A stretch of 64,000 nt of DNA from Saccharomycopsis crataegensis (Eukaryota; Ascomycota; Saccharomycetes; Ascoideales; Saccharomycopsidaceae). The position numbers were made by a program, and so were the translations under genes. The notes below the pieces were generated by a model that worked only from the letters and a program-made list of their open reading frames with translations, was not told where the DNA came from and made no database searches. The stretch covers positions 806,001 to 870,000 of the forward strand of contig NW_027043838.1 of assembly GCF_037102585.1 (NCBI RefSeq). Reading direction: 5' to 3'. Every line of letters starts with the position of its first letter. Within the stretch, counting starts at the first letter, position 1. Positions 51,764-61,526 of the stretch are shown in pieces.

Positions 51764-53392
51764 ATGCCAATTGACTATTCCAAATGGGACAAGCTTGAAG
51801 TCAGCGATGACAGTGATGTCGAGGTTCATCCAAACGTTGATAAGAAATCGTTTATTCGGATGAAACAAAGACAGATACACGATGAGCGTATCAAGAGAGA
51901 TCAAGATATCAAGATCTTGACCACGCAAAACAACATGTACGTCCATTTGAACAAACGAGTGGACAGTATGTTGAAAGAGATGAACGACGCCGAATTGCTC
52001 AGTGAATCAAAAAGAAACAAGTATCTTGAAGCCAGATTCGATGCCACCGAAAAATCCAACGAAGAAGGTCTTGAAGATGGCCCAACATACAATGAAATGA
52101 TTGAGGATTTGTATACGCAAATTTTCTCTGACAACAAGGTCACTGACGGAACCCATTTGAGACAATTGGTTTTGGAGCATCGAAAGAAAATTGACGATGT
52201 GTCAGCCCGTAACAATGAGAAGTTGGCAACTTTACTTGAAGAAAAGAAGAACCACATCACTTCAGATGACATTCACACCGGATTCGATTCTTTCTACAGC
52301 AACAAGGACCAAGTCAAGAAACAATCCGATGCAGAAAAGAAAAATACCGTCACCAAAAAGCAAACAGTCACCCAAATTGAAACTTTGAACTCCCCAACAA
52401 TCGAACAACAAAAGAAAACTGAAAGAGAAGAATTGGAAGATCTAGAAACGTATCCGGAAACTGATGCTTTTGGGAAGATACATATGAAGGATTACACCGA
52501 CAGCGCTAAATTCCTCAGATCCAACCCATTCATTGTGTCGGTGCAACAAAAAGACGCCTTGATGATGAAGGCATTTGATTATCAATTGAAAGATGATGGT
52601 AAGACCGCCAAGAACATTGTTCATCAAGCGTTAATGATCCAATATATTTCTGACTTGGCCAAGGACAGCAAATCTATCGAGAAAATCGAATCGGCTATTG
52701 GGATGTTCTTTGGGAAGATGCTTCAAGATAACAGTTTATTGATGAAAGAACTTGAAAATACTTATAATCATATCAAGAACAGATGTGAGATCTTGAAGAA
52801 AGACAATGCCGGTATAGCCGATGATCAAGCCCAGGAAGAGCAAATCCAATTGAAGTCCATGGACCCAAATAGTCAGTTGACCGTCAGTATTCCAAATCCG
52901 GATACTGAGGCTGATAAATATGAGGAGTTCTTAAAATTGCCTGTCGCCATGCAAGACGCAGTCAAGACCAAATCTTTAGATGAAATCAATAAGGTGTTTG
53001 CCAGCTTAAAAATTGAGGAATCGGAAAGCATCTTGGATATCTTTGAAAAAAGTGGAGTTATCGGGGTGCAAGCAGTGTTGGAAAACGAGGAAGAATGGGA
53101 CAAATTGAAAGATAATCAACAACCTTCGATAGAATTGAGATCGACTGATCCGTCTGCTGAATTGGTGATTTTGAAACCTGATGAATCCAAACCAGAACAA
53201 TACGCCGAATTCTTGAAGTTGCCGGAGGAAATGCAAAAGGCGGTGTTGTCAGAATCGTTGGATGCCGTTAACAAAGTGTTTGCTGATCACATTAGTAGCG
53301 AAGATGCTGAATCTGTTCTACAATGTTTAGAAGGCGCTGGAGTCTTGGCTCTTCTTAGAAAACAACATAATTTGGAAGACGAGATTGATTGA
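51764..53392 (+). CDS. CDC37: Hsp90 co-chaperone Cdc37 with a doubled C-terminal module
   Basis: 542 aa starting MPIDYSKWDKLEVSDDSDVE. This is the conserved Cdc37 N-terminus, with the CK2-site serine (SDDSDVEVHPNVD) needed for kinase clients. A charged coiled coil follows (about residues 30-150), then the Hsp90-binding middle domain (FLRSNPFIVSVQQKDALMMK onward, about 245-350). The C-terminal helical module occurs twice: residues 366-445 (DPNSQL ... YEEFLKLPVAMQDAV) and 461-535 (DPSAEL ... YAEFLKLPEEMQKAV). The two copies share about half their residues over a 50-residue core. Human CDC37 shows one such module (VYESLPEELQKCF). The protein delivers kinases to Hsp90. The reading frame is whole. 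Confidence 0.95.
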   Translation: MPIDYSKWDKLEVSDDSDVEVHPNVDKKSFIRMKQRQIHDERIKRDQDIKILTTQNNMYVHLNKRVDSMLKEMNDAELLSESKRNKYLEARFDATEKSNEEGLEDGPTYNEMIEDLYTQIFSDNKVTDGTHLRQLVLEHRKKIDDVSARNNEKLATLLEEKKNHITSDDIHTGFDSFYSNKDQVKKQSDAEKKNTVTKKQTVTQIETLNSPTIEQQKKTEREELEDLETYPETDAFGKIHMKDYTDSAKFLRSNPFIVSVQQKDALMMKAFDYQLKDDGKTAKNIVHQALMIQYISDLAKDSKSIEKIESAIGMFFGKMLQDNSLLMKELENTYNHIKNRCEILKKDNAGIADDQAQEEQIQLKSMDPNSQLTVSIPNPDTEADKYEEFLKLPVAMQDAVKTKSLDEINKVFASLKIEESESILDIFEKSGVIGVQAVLENEEEWDKLKDNQQPSIELRSTDPSAELVILKPDESKPEQYAEFLKLPEEMQKAVLSESLDAVNKVFADHISSEDAESVLQCLEGAGVLALLRKQHNLEDEID

Positions 53393-53653
53393 AATGGTTT
53401 TATTAACGTATCTTACTATGATTAATCTATATATATACATCTTTCCATTATTGTATCAATATTGTGCTTATCTGTTGTAGAATGATTCGATAAATGAGTG
53501 ACCCGCAGGTGGAAACTTTTTTTTTTTTTTTTTTTTTTTTTAATCAGTCATGAAATTCCAAAATTTCACAAAATTAATTCTCAGTCGACTTTCACTCCGA
53601 AGGACATTCACTTTCTAGATAACTTCCCCCCACCCATATCTCAGCAATAGAAA
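53393..53653. promoter_or_regulatory. CDC37 3' flank and GGC1 promoter
   Basis: A T run of about 25 (53517-53541) separates the two same-strand genes. Nothing else supported. Confidence 0.55.
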
Positions 53654-54559
53654 ATGGCCCCAACTTCTAGTGACAAGAAAAATAGTGCTTCTGCCAGAGT
53701 CTTTGGTTCTGCCTCGGCCGGGATTTGTGAAATCGGTGTTTTCCACCCAGTCGACACCATCTCCAAGCGTTTGATGTCAAACACCACCAAGGTGAACAAC
53801 TTAACTCTTTTGAACAACGTTATTTTCCGTGAACATGCCCAAGAAGCTTTCGGGAAACGTCTCTTCTCTCTTTTCCCTGGTCTTGGGTACGCTGCCTGTT
53901 ACAAAGTCTTGCAAAGAGTTTACAAGTACGGTGGTCAACCATTTGTCAATGAAAAATTGACCAAGAACTTCAAGAGCACTTACGACAATGCTTTCGGGGC
54001 TAAGACTGGTAAAGCTTTGTTGAGTGCCACTGCCGGGTCCTTGATTGGAATTGGTGAAGTTGTTTTGTTGCCATTGGATGTCTTGAAGATCAAACGTCAA
54101 ACTAACCCAGAATCATTCAAAGGTAGAGGGTTCATCAAGATTTTGAAAGACGAAGGGTTTGGATTGTATCGTGGATGGGGCTGGACCATGGCCAGAAATG
54201 CTCCTGGTTCATTCGCCTTGTTTGGTGGTAATGCTTTTGCTAAGGAATACGTTTTGGGTTTGAAAGATTATAATTCTGCTACTTGGAGTCAAAATTTCGT
54301 CAGTTCGATTTTCGGGGCTAGTTCCTCCTTGATTGTTTCTGCTCCTTTGGACGTTATCAAGACCAGAATTCAAAATAGAAATTTCGAAAACCCAGAAAGT
54401 GGGGTCAAGATTTTGAAAAACATCATCAAGAATGAAGGTTTCACCGCCTTCTTCAAAGGTTTGACTCCAAAATTGTTGACTACTGGTCCAAAGTTGGTGT
54501 TCTCCTTTGCCTTGGCCCAAACTTTGATCCCAGCTTTTGACAAGTTATTGGCTAAATGA
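53654..54559 (+). CDS. GGC1: mitochondrial GTP/GDP carrier
   Basis: 301 aa, the same size as the yeast protein. Three mitochondrial-carrier repeats are seen, each opening with the Px[D/E]xx[K/R] signature: HPVDTISKR (about residue 31), LPLDVLKIKR (about 142) and APLDVIKTRI (about 236). Six membrane helices are expected. Ggc1 (Yhm1/Shm1) exchanges mitochondrial GDP or GMP for cytosolic GTP across the inner membrane, and its loss disturbs iron balance and mtDNA. The blocks ARVFGSASAGICEIGVFHPV and FSLFPGLGYAACYKVLQRVY set it apart from other carriers. Confidence 0.95.
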   Translation: MAPTSSDKKNSASARVFGSASAGICEIGVFHPVDTISKRLMSNTTKVNNLTLLNNVIFREHAQEAFGKRLFSLFPGLGYAACYKVLQRVYKYGGQPFVNEKLTKNFKSTYDNAFGAKTGKALLSATAGSLIGIGEVVLLPLDVLKIKRQTNPESFKGRGFIKILKDEGFGLYRGWGWTMARNAPGSFALFGGNAFAKEYVLGLKDYNSATWSQNFVSSIFGASSSLIVSAPLDVIKTRIQNRNFENPESGVKILKNIIKNEGFTAFFKGLTPKLLTTGPKLVFSFALAQTLIPAFDKLLAK

Positions 54560-56620
54560 TTGTCTATATTCAAATTATTAGAAGAGCTAATAGCCTCTTT
54601 TCTTATCTTTATTGATTTGATTTGGTGGTCTATTTTGTTTATTTATTTGTAGTTGCTATTTTTTTTTGTACATAGAGTTAGCTGATATGTTCTTTAAGTT
54701 TACATAGAGTTGCTGTTTATGCCAACATTCTTCCTTTTTTGTTTGCTTGTAAGAATTTAGTGGTGTGTAAAGTTTGACATCAGTATTAGCTGCAGTGGCA
54801 AAACAGATGGGCAAGTATCGGATTATCTTGGCTTTCTGCTTGGAAAAATGTGTTCCGCTATTGAAACTCTGATGAGATTGATTCATTCTATGCTTTTGAT
54901 CATGATAATAGAATTGAAAAGAGGAATTACTGCAACGGGTTTATCGAATGTTAGTTACTACCCTTCATGAGTGCCGTTTCTTTTTTCTTTTTTTTTCCTT
55001 TCTTTATTTGTTTATTTAATCCTTTTCTTTAAATACCGATTCGATGTTCTGGTTTGTTATTTTACAGAATCCATAGTTTCGCAGTATTGCAGTGAATACA
55101 TGCAATTGCTTAGTTAGGAAATAGAATATCCATTATAAAGAATGATCTATGTTAGGCTTGTGCCATGGGAAATATTGTAGTTGTAGTGCATATTTTTGCA
55201 CTGGTGTAGTTAATCATTAGTTTAATCGAAAGGTCTTGATTTTGGTTTTGGTTTTGCTATATCATTCATTGTATTAGTTGTGTATTAAGAGAACAAACGC
55301 ATTTGTTTAATTTGGTGATATTTATGTATTTAAACTATGAATATCTACTTAGATTACTACGTAAATGTATATGAGGCATAGGAAAACCCCCTCTCGAAGC
55401 TTTGTCAGGCCTAAAAATCCCTTGGTAACCAACATGTTGACTCCTTATCAACTTGAGCTTATGTGTTGAGTAATGAATGTTGATAGTATTTGGAAAGTAA
55501 GTTCTGAAAGAATTGCAATGAAGTATGAGCAGCGAGCTCAATTAATTCTCGAATACTTAACCTAAACATACATATGTTGTATAGCTATTCATGTTTCTTT
55601 GCCAAATATTTATCAGTGAAGGAACAAATAAATTTCAAACCAGTAGGAAACCTATGACTCAATCTTTATCTATGATTCGAAAATCGAACCTTCTTTATAT
55701 CTAATTATTCCCCGCAACAGTGCGATGAAAAAGAATCTTCATCTTTGCTTACTCATTTCAGAAATCCTAAATCCAATTCGAAAAGTAAAATTTAAATAAA
55801 ATTTAAATAAGTTTTACAAACATACGGTGCGCTATAATAAATGCACACTCTCCATTCATCAGAAACACAAGTTTTACAATTTTCTGCCAATAGAGACTCA
55901 CAATAGAAATATATTTTCTACAAGGTATAGCATATATATAGCAATCTAAACTAAGTGTACATCTGGTTAAATTCAAGAACCAGTTTCATTCTGTGTTAGA
56001 ATTGATTTGTTTGGAATCTTTAGCCCCTTTTCTCTGAGAATAGACTACGGTGGAACAATTATACCAATTCCCAATTCTATTGTTATACTTTCTCTGTTCA
56101 TGATGTACTAAGTTATGAAATATCAATACATAAGATATCTGATCATAATGGCCGGCATCGAATGATGAATAATATTATTCACCATTATAGAGAAAATATT
56201 GTTGGGCGGGAGGATCATGCAATCATCTCACTTTTCGTTTTCGTTTTTTAGAAAATAAAATGTTGAACAGATGGTTATTCAAAACAGCATCGTAACAGCA
56301 TTTTGAATATTGATGCAACTCCCATTGCGTGTACCTTCTTTTAGCTAACCAATATGACGAAATAGGGGTTTTAAGGAGAAAAATCAGGCTACAAACATTT
56401 AACCACCAACAATAACCAATCTCATTACACAATCAAAAGTATACTAAAAATAGGCTCTATATTATAGCAAATTTCCGTGTCTATATTATAAACAGTTATA
56501 TACAAGAAATGTCACTCCCATCAATTGTCATTAGACAATATGCCAAATTTATATTTCCCCAGATCTTATCGAAAATGAAAAATAAGATTGCGGTCCACAA
56601 TTTCTCTATTTCTTCACCAC
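54560..56620. other. 2.1-kb gene-free stretch between GGC1 and ATP23
   Basis: This is the longest gap in the window. Short ORFs (for example 55335-55541 and 56223-56432, minus strand) have no coding look, and no tRNA-like B box with a matching A box was found. A 212-bp segment (56200-56411) has TGTTGG/CCAACA ends but no flanking duplication. The sequence is less homopolymer-rich than other gaps, so a non-coding RNA or a decayed gene is possible but not shown. Confidence 0.5.
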
Positions 56621-57400
56621 TCATCTATAAATTCTCTCAAATGGTCTAGTATCATTGAAACACGATCCCCAAACATCATTCACCACCTGCTCTGCCATCT
56701 CTTTGTCTTTACAATTTGGATTGGCCATTACCGATAGTACTGCTCTACGTTTCACACACTCCTGGTGTCCTCTGCTGACATTTTTGATTGCTCCTTGCTT
56801 GAATTGATTCCAGAATCGACATTCTCCACTGAGCGAACTGGCTCTTATTTCACTACACGCGTGATGGCGCAAATTCATCCAATCGACTTGGAATTTCGCA
56901 TCATCGTAGGCGTGGACCAACTCGTGAGATAGCGTGTCTTCCATATGGAATTTATTGATTATTCTATTTTGACAAACGAGAATCCCAAGTTCAGGATGGT
57001 ACCCCCCGGCACGAGTCCAATCCGGACAGAAGTCACAATGAACGTTATCCCTGGAGATGGTTTTCGAAGGGTCGACTTTGGTGATTTCGGAGGTGAGGAA
57101 ACGAACAGTTGGAGAGTAGTTGAAGATCCAGTTTTTGTATTCGTTACACGCCTGACAGTTGGCTTCGTTGAGCTTGTAAGCTAAGTCATTCTCATATTGG
57201 GTTTTGTCAGTTGGAGTTAAGCCAAGCCCGGTCTTATATTGAAGGGTTCTACGCCACCATTCGAAACCACTGATGGATGAGAGATCCGAAGGAGCTTGAG
57301 GGATCTGATCAGGAGGAGGAAGCTCGTTTTTTGACATATCTGAATGGGATTTCAAGCTGACAACCTGGGGTATAAATTTGATGATGATTTGATCTAACAT
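56621..57400 (-). CDS. ATP23: mitochondrial metalloprotease and ATP synthase assembly factor Atp23
   Basis: 259 aa with ATG at 57400. The zinc-protease motif HELVH (about residue 160) lies in MEDTLSHELVHAYDDAKFQV, with the family's many cysteines: CQACNEYK, HCDFCPDWTR, CSEIRASSLSGEC and the C-terminal CVKRRAVLSVMANPNC. These cysteines form disulfides through Mia40 import into the intermembrane space. Atp23 cuts the Atp6 leader peptide and separately helps Atp6 join the Atp9 ring. An in-frame ATG at residue 22 (MSKNELPPPDQIPQ) is an alternative start, since no presequence is needed. It is divergent from the ankyrin gene across only 119 bp. Confidence 0.95.
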   Translation of the reverse strand: MLDQIIIKFIPQVVSLKSHSDMSKNELPPPDQIPQAPSDLSSISGFEWWRRTLQYKTGLGLTPTDKTQYENDLAYKLNEANCQACNEYKNWIFNYSPTVRFLTSEITKVDPSKTISRDNVHCDFCPDWTRAGGYHPELGILVCQNRIINKFHMEDTLSHELVHAYDDAKFQVDWMNLRHHACSEIRASSLSGECRFWNQFKQGAIKNVSRGHQECVKRRAVLSVMANPNCKDKEMAEQVVNDVWGSCFNDTRPFERIYR

Positions 57401-57519
57401 TTCAGGAAAGATTTTGATGATTTTTTACCCGGGCGAAACTTTTTACGGATTTTTTTTTCCTCTTCTTTCTTTTGTCATTGCATTCATACGCCATGGAACT
57501 TCAAATATAATTATTAATA
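57401..57519. promoter_or_regulatory. short divergent promoter, ATP23 and YCR051W-like gene
   Basis: 119 bp shared by two divergent starts, with a T run at about 57451-57459. No recognised motif. Confidence 0.5.
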
Positions 57520-58188
57520 ATGGTTGCTAATATCTGGGTGGCTGCCTCTGATGGGGATACCTCGACTGTAAAGAAATATATTGAATCAGGAGAGTACAGT
57601 GCGACTTCAAAAGATCCTAATGGCTATACCCCGATCCACGCAGCAGCGGCTTACGGTCACATTGAACTTCTTGAATACTTGATAGGGGAGAAAAAAGGGG
57701 ATGTGAATGTACTTGATAGTGATGGGGATACACCATTACATCATTGTGACGAGTTGGAGCCGGTTAAAGTCTTGGTAGAGAAGTTTGGTGCCGACTGGAA
57801 GATCAAGAACCAAGATGGGGAGACAGCATTGGATGCGTATGATGGGGAGGATATTAAGGTGACCGAGTACTTACAAGGGTTAGCTGGAGTTGTTGGATCA
57901 CAGAAGAGTAATGAGGGATCAATAAATATTGGTAGTTTGGGGGCGTTAATTGGGGAGTTGCTGGATGAGGAAAGAGAGAAGATCAGATTGACATTTGAGA
58001 ATGTTGGGGATTTGAATGGGGACGTTGAATTTGATGAAACACAGCAGAAGATGATTGAAGAGATCGCCAATGGAGAGAATGGTGAAGAAAGAATGAAGGA
58101 GTTTATCCAGCAGGTGGTGAGAGACAATTTGGGGAAATTGAAGCAGAGCACTGACGATGAGCCACTGAACAAGAGAAGAAGGGACTAA
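57520..58188 (+). CDS. ankyrin-repeat protein, YCR051W-like
   Basis: 222 aa, the same length as S. cerevisiae YCR051W. Its start NIWVAASDGDTSTVKKYIES and the repeats NGYTPIHAAAAYGHIELLEY and DGDTPLHHCDELEPVKVLVE follow the family. Three or four ankyrin repeats cover about residues 1-110. The rest is acidic and helical, ending in a basic cluster (NKRRRD) that could be a nuclear signal. YCR051W is a cytosolic and nuclear protein of unknown role. No catalytic motif is visible, so a binding or scaffold role is the most that can be said. Confidence 0.85.
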   Translation: MVANIWVAASDGDTSTVKKYIESGEYSATSKDPNGYTPIHAAAAYGHIELLEYLIGEKKGDVNVLDSDGDTPLHHCDELEPVKVLVEKFGADWKIKNQDGETALDAYDGEDIKVTEYLQGLAGVVGSQKSNEGSINIGSLGALIGELLDEEREKIRLTFENVGDLNGDVEFDETQQKMIEEIANGENGEERMKEFIQQVVRDNLGKLKQSTDDEPLNKRRRD

Positions 58189-58590
58189 TGGACAATACTA
58201 GCCGGTGGGGCTATGTGTGCGTGTATGTGTGTGTATAACGTTGTAATATAATAATAACAATTAAAAAAAAAACAGGAGATTTAAATCATTTGACGGTGGT
58301 CGAGATATTCGCTTATCTGGAGGCCTCCATGTAATGCACAATTGTGTGATTATATGCATGTATCATGTCCAGATAAAACACAAAAAGAAAGCTGTTACCC
58401 GTTCACATACAAGCCGGAGCTCACCAACATTTTTGCCCAACAAGAAAAAAAAAAAAAAAGAAAAAAAAAAGAATCACGCCCCATCGTATAAAAATGATGC
58501 GCATCGCCTCTATATAAGGACCTACCCGTTTGCCAGGCGTCAAACCTCAACTCATCCCCCACCACCACCAACAACAACCATCGACAAGAA
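58189..58590. promoter_or_regulatory. OLE1 promoter with TATA box
   Basis: TATATAAG at 58511-58518 lies about 75 bp upstream of the OLE1 ATG. An A-rich purine tract (58444-58470) and a CA-rich leader come next to it. This suits a strong inducible promoter. Confidence 0.6.
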
Positions 58591-60051
58591 ATGTCTTCTG
58601 CCATCGAGTCTGTCGACATTACCGATGCCAACGCCGTCGCCGCCGGCACCAACAAACCTGTTAGAAGAGTTGTCGCCGGTGGGGTGGCCGGGAAGCTCAT
58701 GGGCTACAAGGCTATGGTCAACATCACCGCCGATGAACTAGCAAAGGAAAATTTGAACACCCTTCTCGCCAGAGATAGAGAAGAAAAACTCAAGTATTCC
58801 AAACAAAAACACATTTCTGAACAGCCCTGGACTTTTGGTAACTGGCATCAACATGTTAACTGGTTGAACTTTGTTCTTGTTCTTGCCATCCCAATTATGG
58901 GATTTGCCTTGGCCACCCGTTGTCCATTGCAATGGAAGACCGCGGTTCTTGGGGTCACTTTGTACATTTTGGGTGGGTTGTCTATCACTGGTGGGTATCA
59001 TAGATTATGGGCTCACAAGGCTTATTCTGCACACTTACCATTGCGTTTGTTCTACGCTTTCTTTGGTGCCGGATGTGTTGAAGGGTCTATCAAATGGTGG
59101 GGTCACTCTCACAGAGTTCATCACAGATACACTGACACCAGACGTGATCCTTACGACGCCAGAAGAGGGTTCTGGTACTCTCACATGGGCTGGATGTTGG
59201 AAAAACCAAACCCAAGATACAGAGCCAGAGCTGACATCAGTGACTTGGTTGATGACTGGGTGGTCAGAGCTCAACACAGACACTACATCAGTCTTATGTT
59301 GTTTGTTGCTTTTATCTTGCCATGTTTGATTGCTGGTTACTTCTGGAATGATTACTTAGGAGGTTTTATCTATGCCGGGATCTTCAAAGCTTTTGTCATT
59401 CAACAAGCCACTTTCTGCGTCAACTCTTTGGCCCACTGGATTGGTGAACAACCTTTTGATGACACAAGAACCCCAAGAGATCACATTTTAACTGCGTTTG
59501 TCACTTTTGGTGAAGGTTACCACAACTTCCACCACGAATTCCCATCTGATTACAGAAATGCCATTAAATGGTATCAATATGACCCAACTAAGATCTTGAT
59601 CTGGGCTTCCTCGAAAATTGGATTGGCTTACAACTTGAAGACATTCTCTCAAAACGCTATTGAACAAGGTTTGGTGCAACAACAACAAAAGAAATTAGAC
59701 AGAATGAAGGCTTCTCTTAACTGGGGTACTCCACTTAGTAGTTTGCCAGTTTGGGACAAGGAGTACTTCTTTGAAAAATCTAAGGAGACTAAGGGACTTG
59801 TCCTTATTTCAGGCATTGTTCACGATGTCTCCGGATTCATTACTGAGCACCCAGGTGGAGCTCCATTGATTAGAACCTCTACGGGTAAAGATGCTACCAC
59901 CGCCTTTAGTGGAGGGGTTTATGCACACTCGAATGCTGCCCACAACTTGTTGGCCACTATGAGAATTGCAGTGATTAAGGATGGTGATGTGGATGCAGAC
60001 ACTTTCAAAGTGCAAGAACAGTTGCTCAGAAGAAAGAAGGGTGATTTTTAG
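58591..60051 (+). CDS. OLE1: stearoyl-CoA delta-9 desaturase (Ole1)
   Basis: 486 aa. The three histidine boxes are present: HRLWAH (near residue 135), HRVHHRYTD (near 173) and HNFHHEFPSDYR (near 310). Four membrane segments lie between them. A C-terminal cytochrome b5 domain (about 390-475) has the haem-binding HPGG, and the fusion to the desaturase is normal for fungi. The enzyme puts the first double bond into palmitoyl- and stearoyl-CoA at the ER, using O2 and electrons from its own b5 domain. Codon bias is strong with no CTG, as for a highly expressed gene. It is a little shorter than yeast Ole1 (510 aa). Confidence 0.97.
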   Translation: MSSAIESVDITDANAVAAGTNKPVRRVVAGGVAGKLMGYKAMVNITADELAKENLNTLLARDREEKLKYSKQKHISEQPWTFGNWHQHVNWLNFVLVLAIPIMGFALATRCPLQWKTAVLGVTLYILGGLSITGGYHRLWAHKAYSAHLPLRLFYAFFGAGCVEGSIKWWGHSHRVHHRYTDTRRDPYDARRGFWYSHMGWMLEKPNPRYRARADISDLVDDWVVRAQHRHYISLMLFVAFILPCLIAGYFWNDYLGGFIYAGIFKAFVIQQATFCVNSLAHWIGEQPFDDTRTPRDHILTAFVTFGEGYHNFHHEFPSDYRNAIKWYQYDPTKILIWASSKIGLAYNLKTFSQNAIEQGLVQQQQKKLDRMKASLNWGTPLSSLPVWDKEYFFEKSKETKGLVLISGIVHDVSGFITEHPGGAPLIRTSTGKDATTAFSGGVYAHSNAAHNLLATMRIAVIKDGDVDADTFKVQEQLLRRKKGDF

Positions 60052-60231
60052 ACGTGTTAAATACAAAATTTGAGCGTGTTGAGTACAAGTAAAAATACAT
60101 GTATTCAAGATTGCTAATATATTTTCATACCTGTTTTTAATGTTTTCATTTTTTTTTTTATTTTTTTGTCTCTCTTTTTTTTTATCTGTTGTCATGACCT
60201 GGGAATATATTATCATTATATTATTATTTAT

Positions 60232-60263
<32 letters not shown>

Positions 60264-60620
60264 TTACTTATTCATTGTTATTATCATTGGATTGTGGTAA
60301 GTTAGACGAGTGGGTGGATACATACATTTCACCCCCCAGGGTGCCGTAACCAGTTAGTGCCAGATCAGAACAAAATTCCAATTAAAAAAAATAAAAATTT
60401 TTCCCATTGCCTTCCGCAACCCTTATCTTGCCACCAGAACTACACACCCTGGAGTACGTTTTTTCCTTTTAGCCAATTTTCGTGGTTGATACCAATTGGG
60501 TTTAATCATTTGTATCACTGACTGTCACCATTGCGTGTTACTAACATTCCTCTTGTAATTGATAGAATCCTGATCTTCAATTTTCTGTATTTTTATCTTG
60601 AATTGATATCATTCCCAATA
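60052..60620. promoter_or_regulatory. OLE1 3' flank and RTN1 promoter/5'UTR
   Basis: A (TATC)n microsatellite at about 60233-60263 marks the OLE1 side. The RTN1 side holds a predicted 5'UTR intron at 60454-60565. No ATG lies between about 60340 and 60453. Confidence 0.6.
60454..60565 (+). other. probable 5'UTR intron of RTN1, 112 nt
   Basis: GTACGT donor at 60454-60459 (the same form as the ARC19 donor), perfect TACTAAC at 60539-60545, and a TAG acceptor ending at 60565, 21 nt after the branch adenosine. The RTN1 ATG follows 55 nt later. A GTAAGT further upstream (about 60298) is an alternative donor. Confidence 0.65.
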
Positions 60621-61526
60621 ATGTCTGCTGTTCCTCCTCCTTCCTCCTCCACACATTCATGTTGTGGTTTTTCCCTCTTGTCCTGGAAGAACCCTCAACA
60701 AACCGCCAAGGTGTTTGGTGCCTCCATCGCTGCCATCTTGACCCTCAAGTATGTCAACCTCATCAACCTCTTCTTCCGCGTGGCCTTCATCACCCTCTTT
60801 GTATCAGGGGCTGCTGAATATGCTGGTAAACTCGTCACCGGTACCGGTCTTGCCACAAGATTCAAGCCAAAGAAAGAGTGCACCTGCTTGAAAGATTTTG
60901 TCAGCGAATACTCTCCAAAGCTTGCTCCACAGGTGGCCAAGTTGCAGCACGATATTGAAGCTATTGTGTTTGCTTCCGACGTTGAAAAAACTTTAAAGAC
61001 TGCTGGGGCTTGTTACGCGCTTTACAAGATTACCTCTTGGTTCTCTCTTTACACCTTGTTGGTCACCTCTACTATTGCCGCTTTCACCCTCCCAGTGGCC
61101 TACGTTACTTATGAAAAGGAAATCCATGAAGCTAAGGAAAAATACTACTCTTTGGCTAAGTCTAAGGCTGGTGAATACAAGGACCTTGCCCACGAACACG
61201 CTAAGCCATACATTGCCCAAGCTCAAGAGCACATTAGTCCTTACACTTCCAAGGTTGCTGGATACTTGCCAAAGAACAGAACTGCCGGGTCAACCGTTGG
61301 TGCTTCTCCAGTTCCAGCCAAGCCAGCCGCCGCCGCCGCTGCTCCAGCTCCAGCTCCTACTGCTACCACCACCGGTTCTAACTTGCACACTACTACCGCC
61401 ATGCCAAAAGTTCCATCTGCTGAACCAATCTCCTCAAACATTGACATCGACGACTTGAGATCTTCAATTCAAAAGGACAAGGCCGACGCTGCTGCCGCTG
61501 CTTCTACCATTGCTTCTGGCTTATAA
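60621..61526 (+). CDS. RTN1: reticulon, ER membrane-curving protein
   Basis: I start at the ATG at 60621 (MSAVPPPSSSTHSCCGFSLL), giving 301 aa; the frame is open upstream but without an ATG. The reticulon domain covers about residues 15-190 and has two long hydrophobic hairpins: about 31-65 (FGASIAAILTLKYVNLINLF) and about 128-165 (YKITSWFSLYTLLVTSTIAA). A Lys/Glu/Ala helix follows (about 170-215), possibly amphipathic, then an Ala/Pro/Thr-rich low-complexity tail. Reticulons wedge into the ER membrane to make tubules and sheet edges and also help form nuclear pores. Length matches yeast Rtn1 (295 aa). Confidence 0.93.
   Translation: MSAVPPPSSSTHSCCGFSLLSWKNPQQTAKVFGASIAAILTLKYVNLINLFFRVAFITLFVSGAAEYAGKLVTGTGLATRFKPKKECTCLKDFVSEYSPKLAPQVAKLQHDIEAIVFASDVEKTLKTAGACYALYKITSWFSLYTLLVTSTIAAFTLPVAYVTYEKEIHEAKEKYYSLAKSKAGEYKDLAHEHAKPYIAQAQEHISPYTSKVAGYLPKNRTAGSTVGASPVPAKPAAAAAAPAPAPTATTTGSNLHTTTAMPKVPSAEPISSNIDIDDLRSSIQKDKADAAAAASTIASGL

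Noticed and set aside
55335-55541. 69-codon minus-strand frame in the 2-kb gap
   Set aside because: Composition matches the surrounding non-coding DNA; no promoter, domain or splice signal supports it.
56200-56411. Possible solo LTR (212 bp, TGTTGG...CCAACA ends)
   Set aside because: The flanking five bases differ (AATAT and ATAAC), no second copy or coding part is in the window, and six-base inverted ends can occur by chance in AT-rich DNA.
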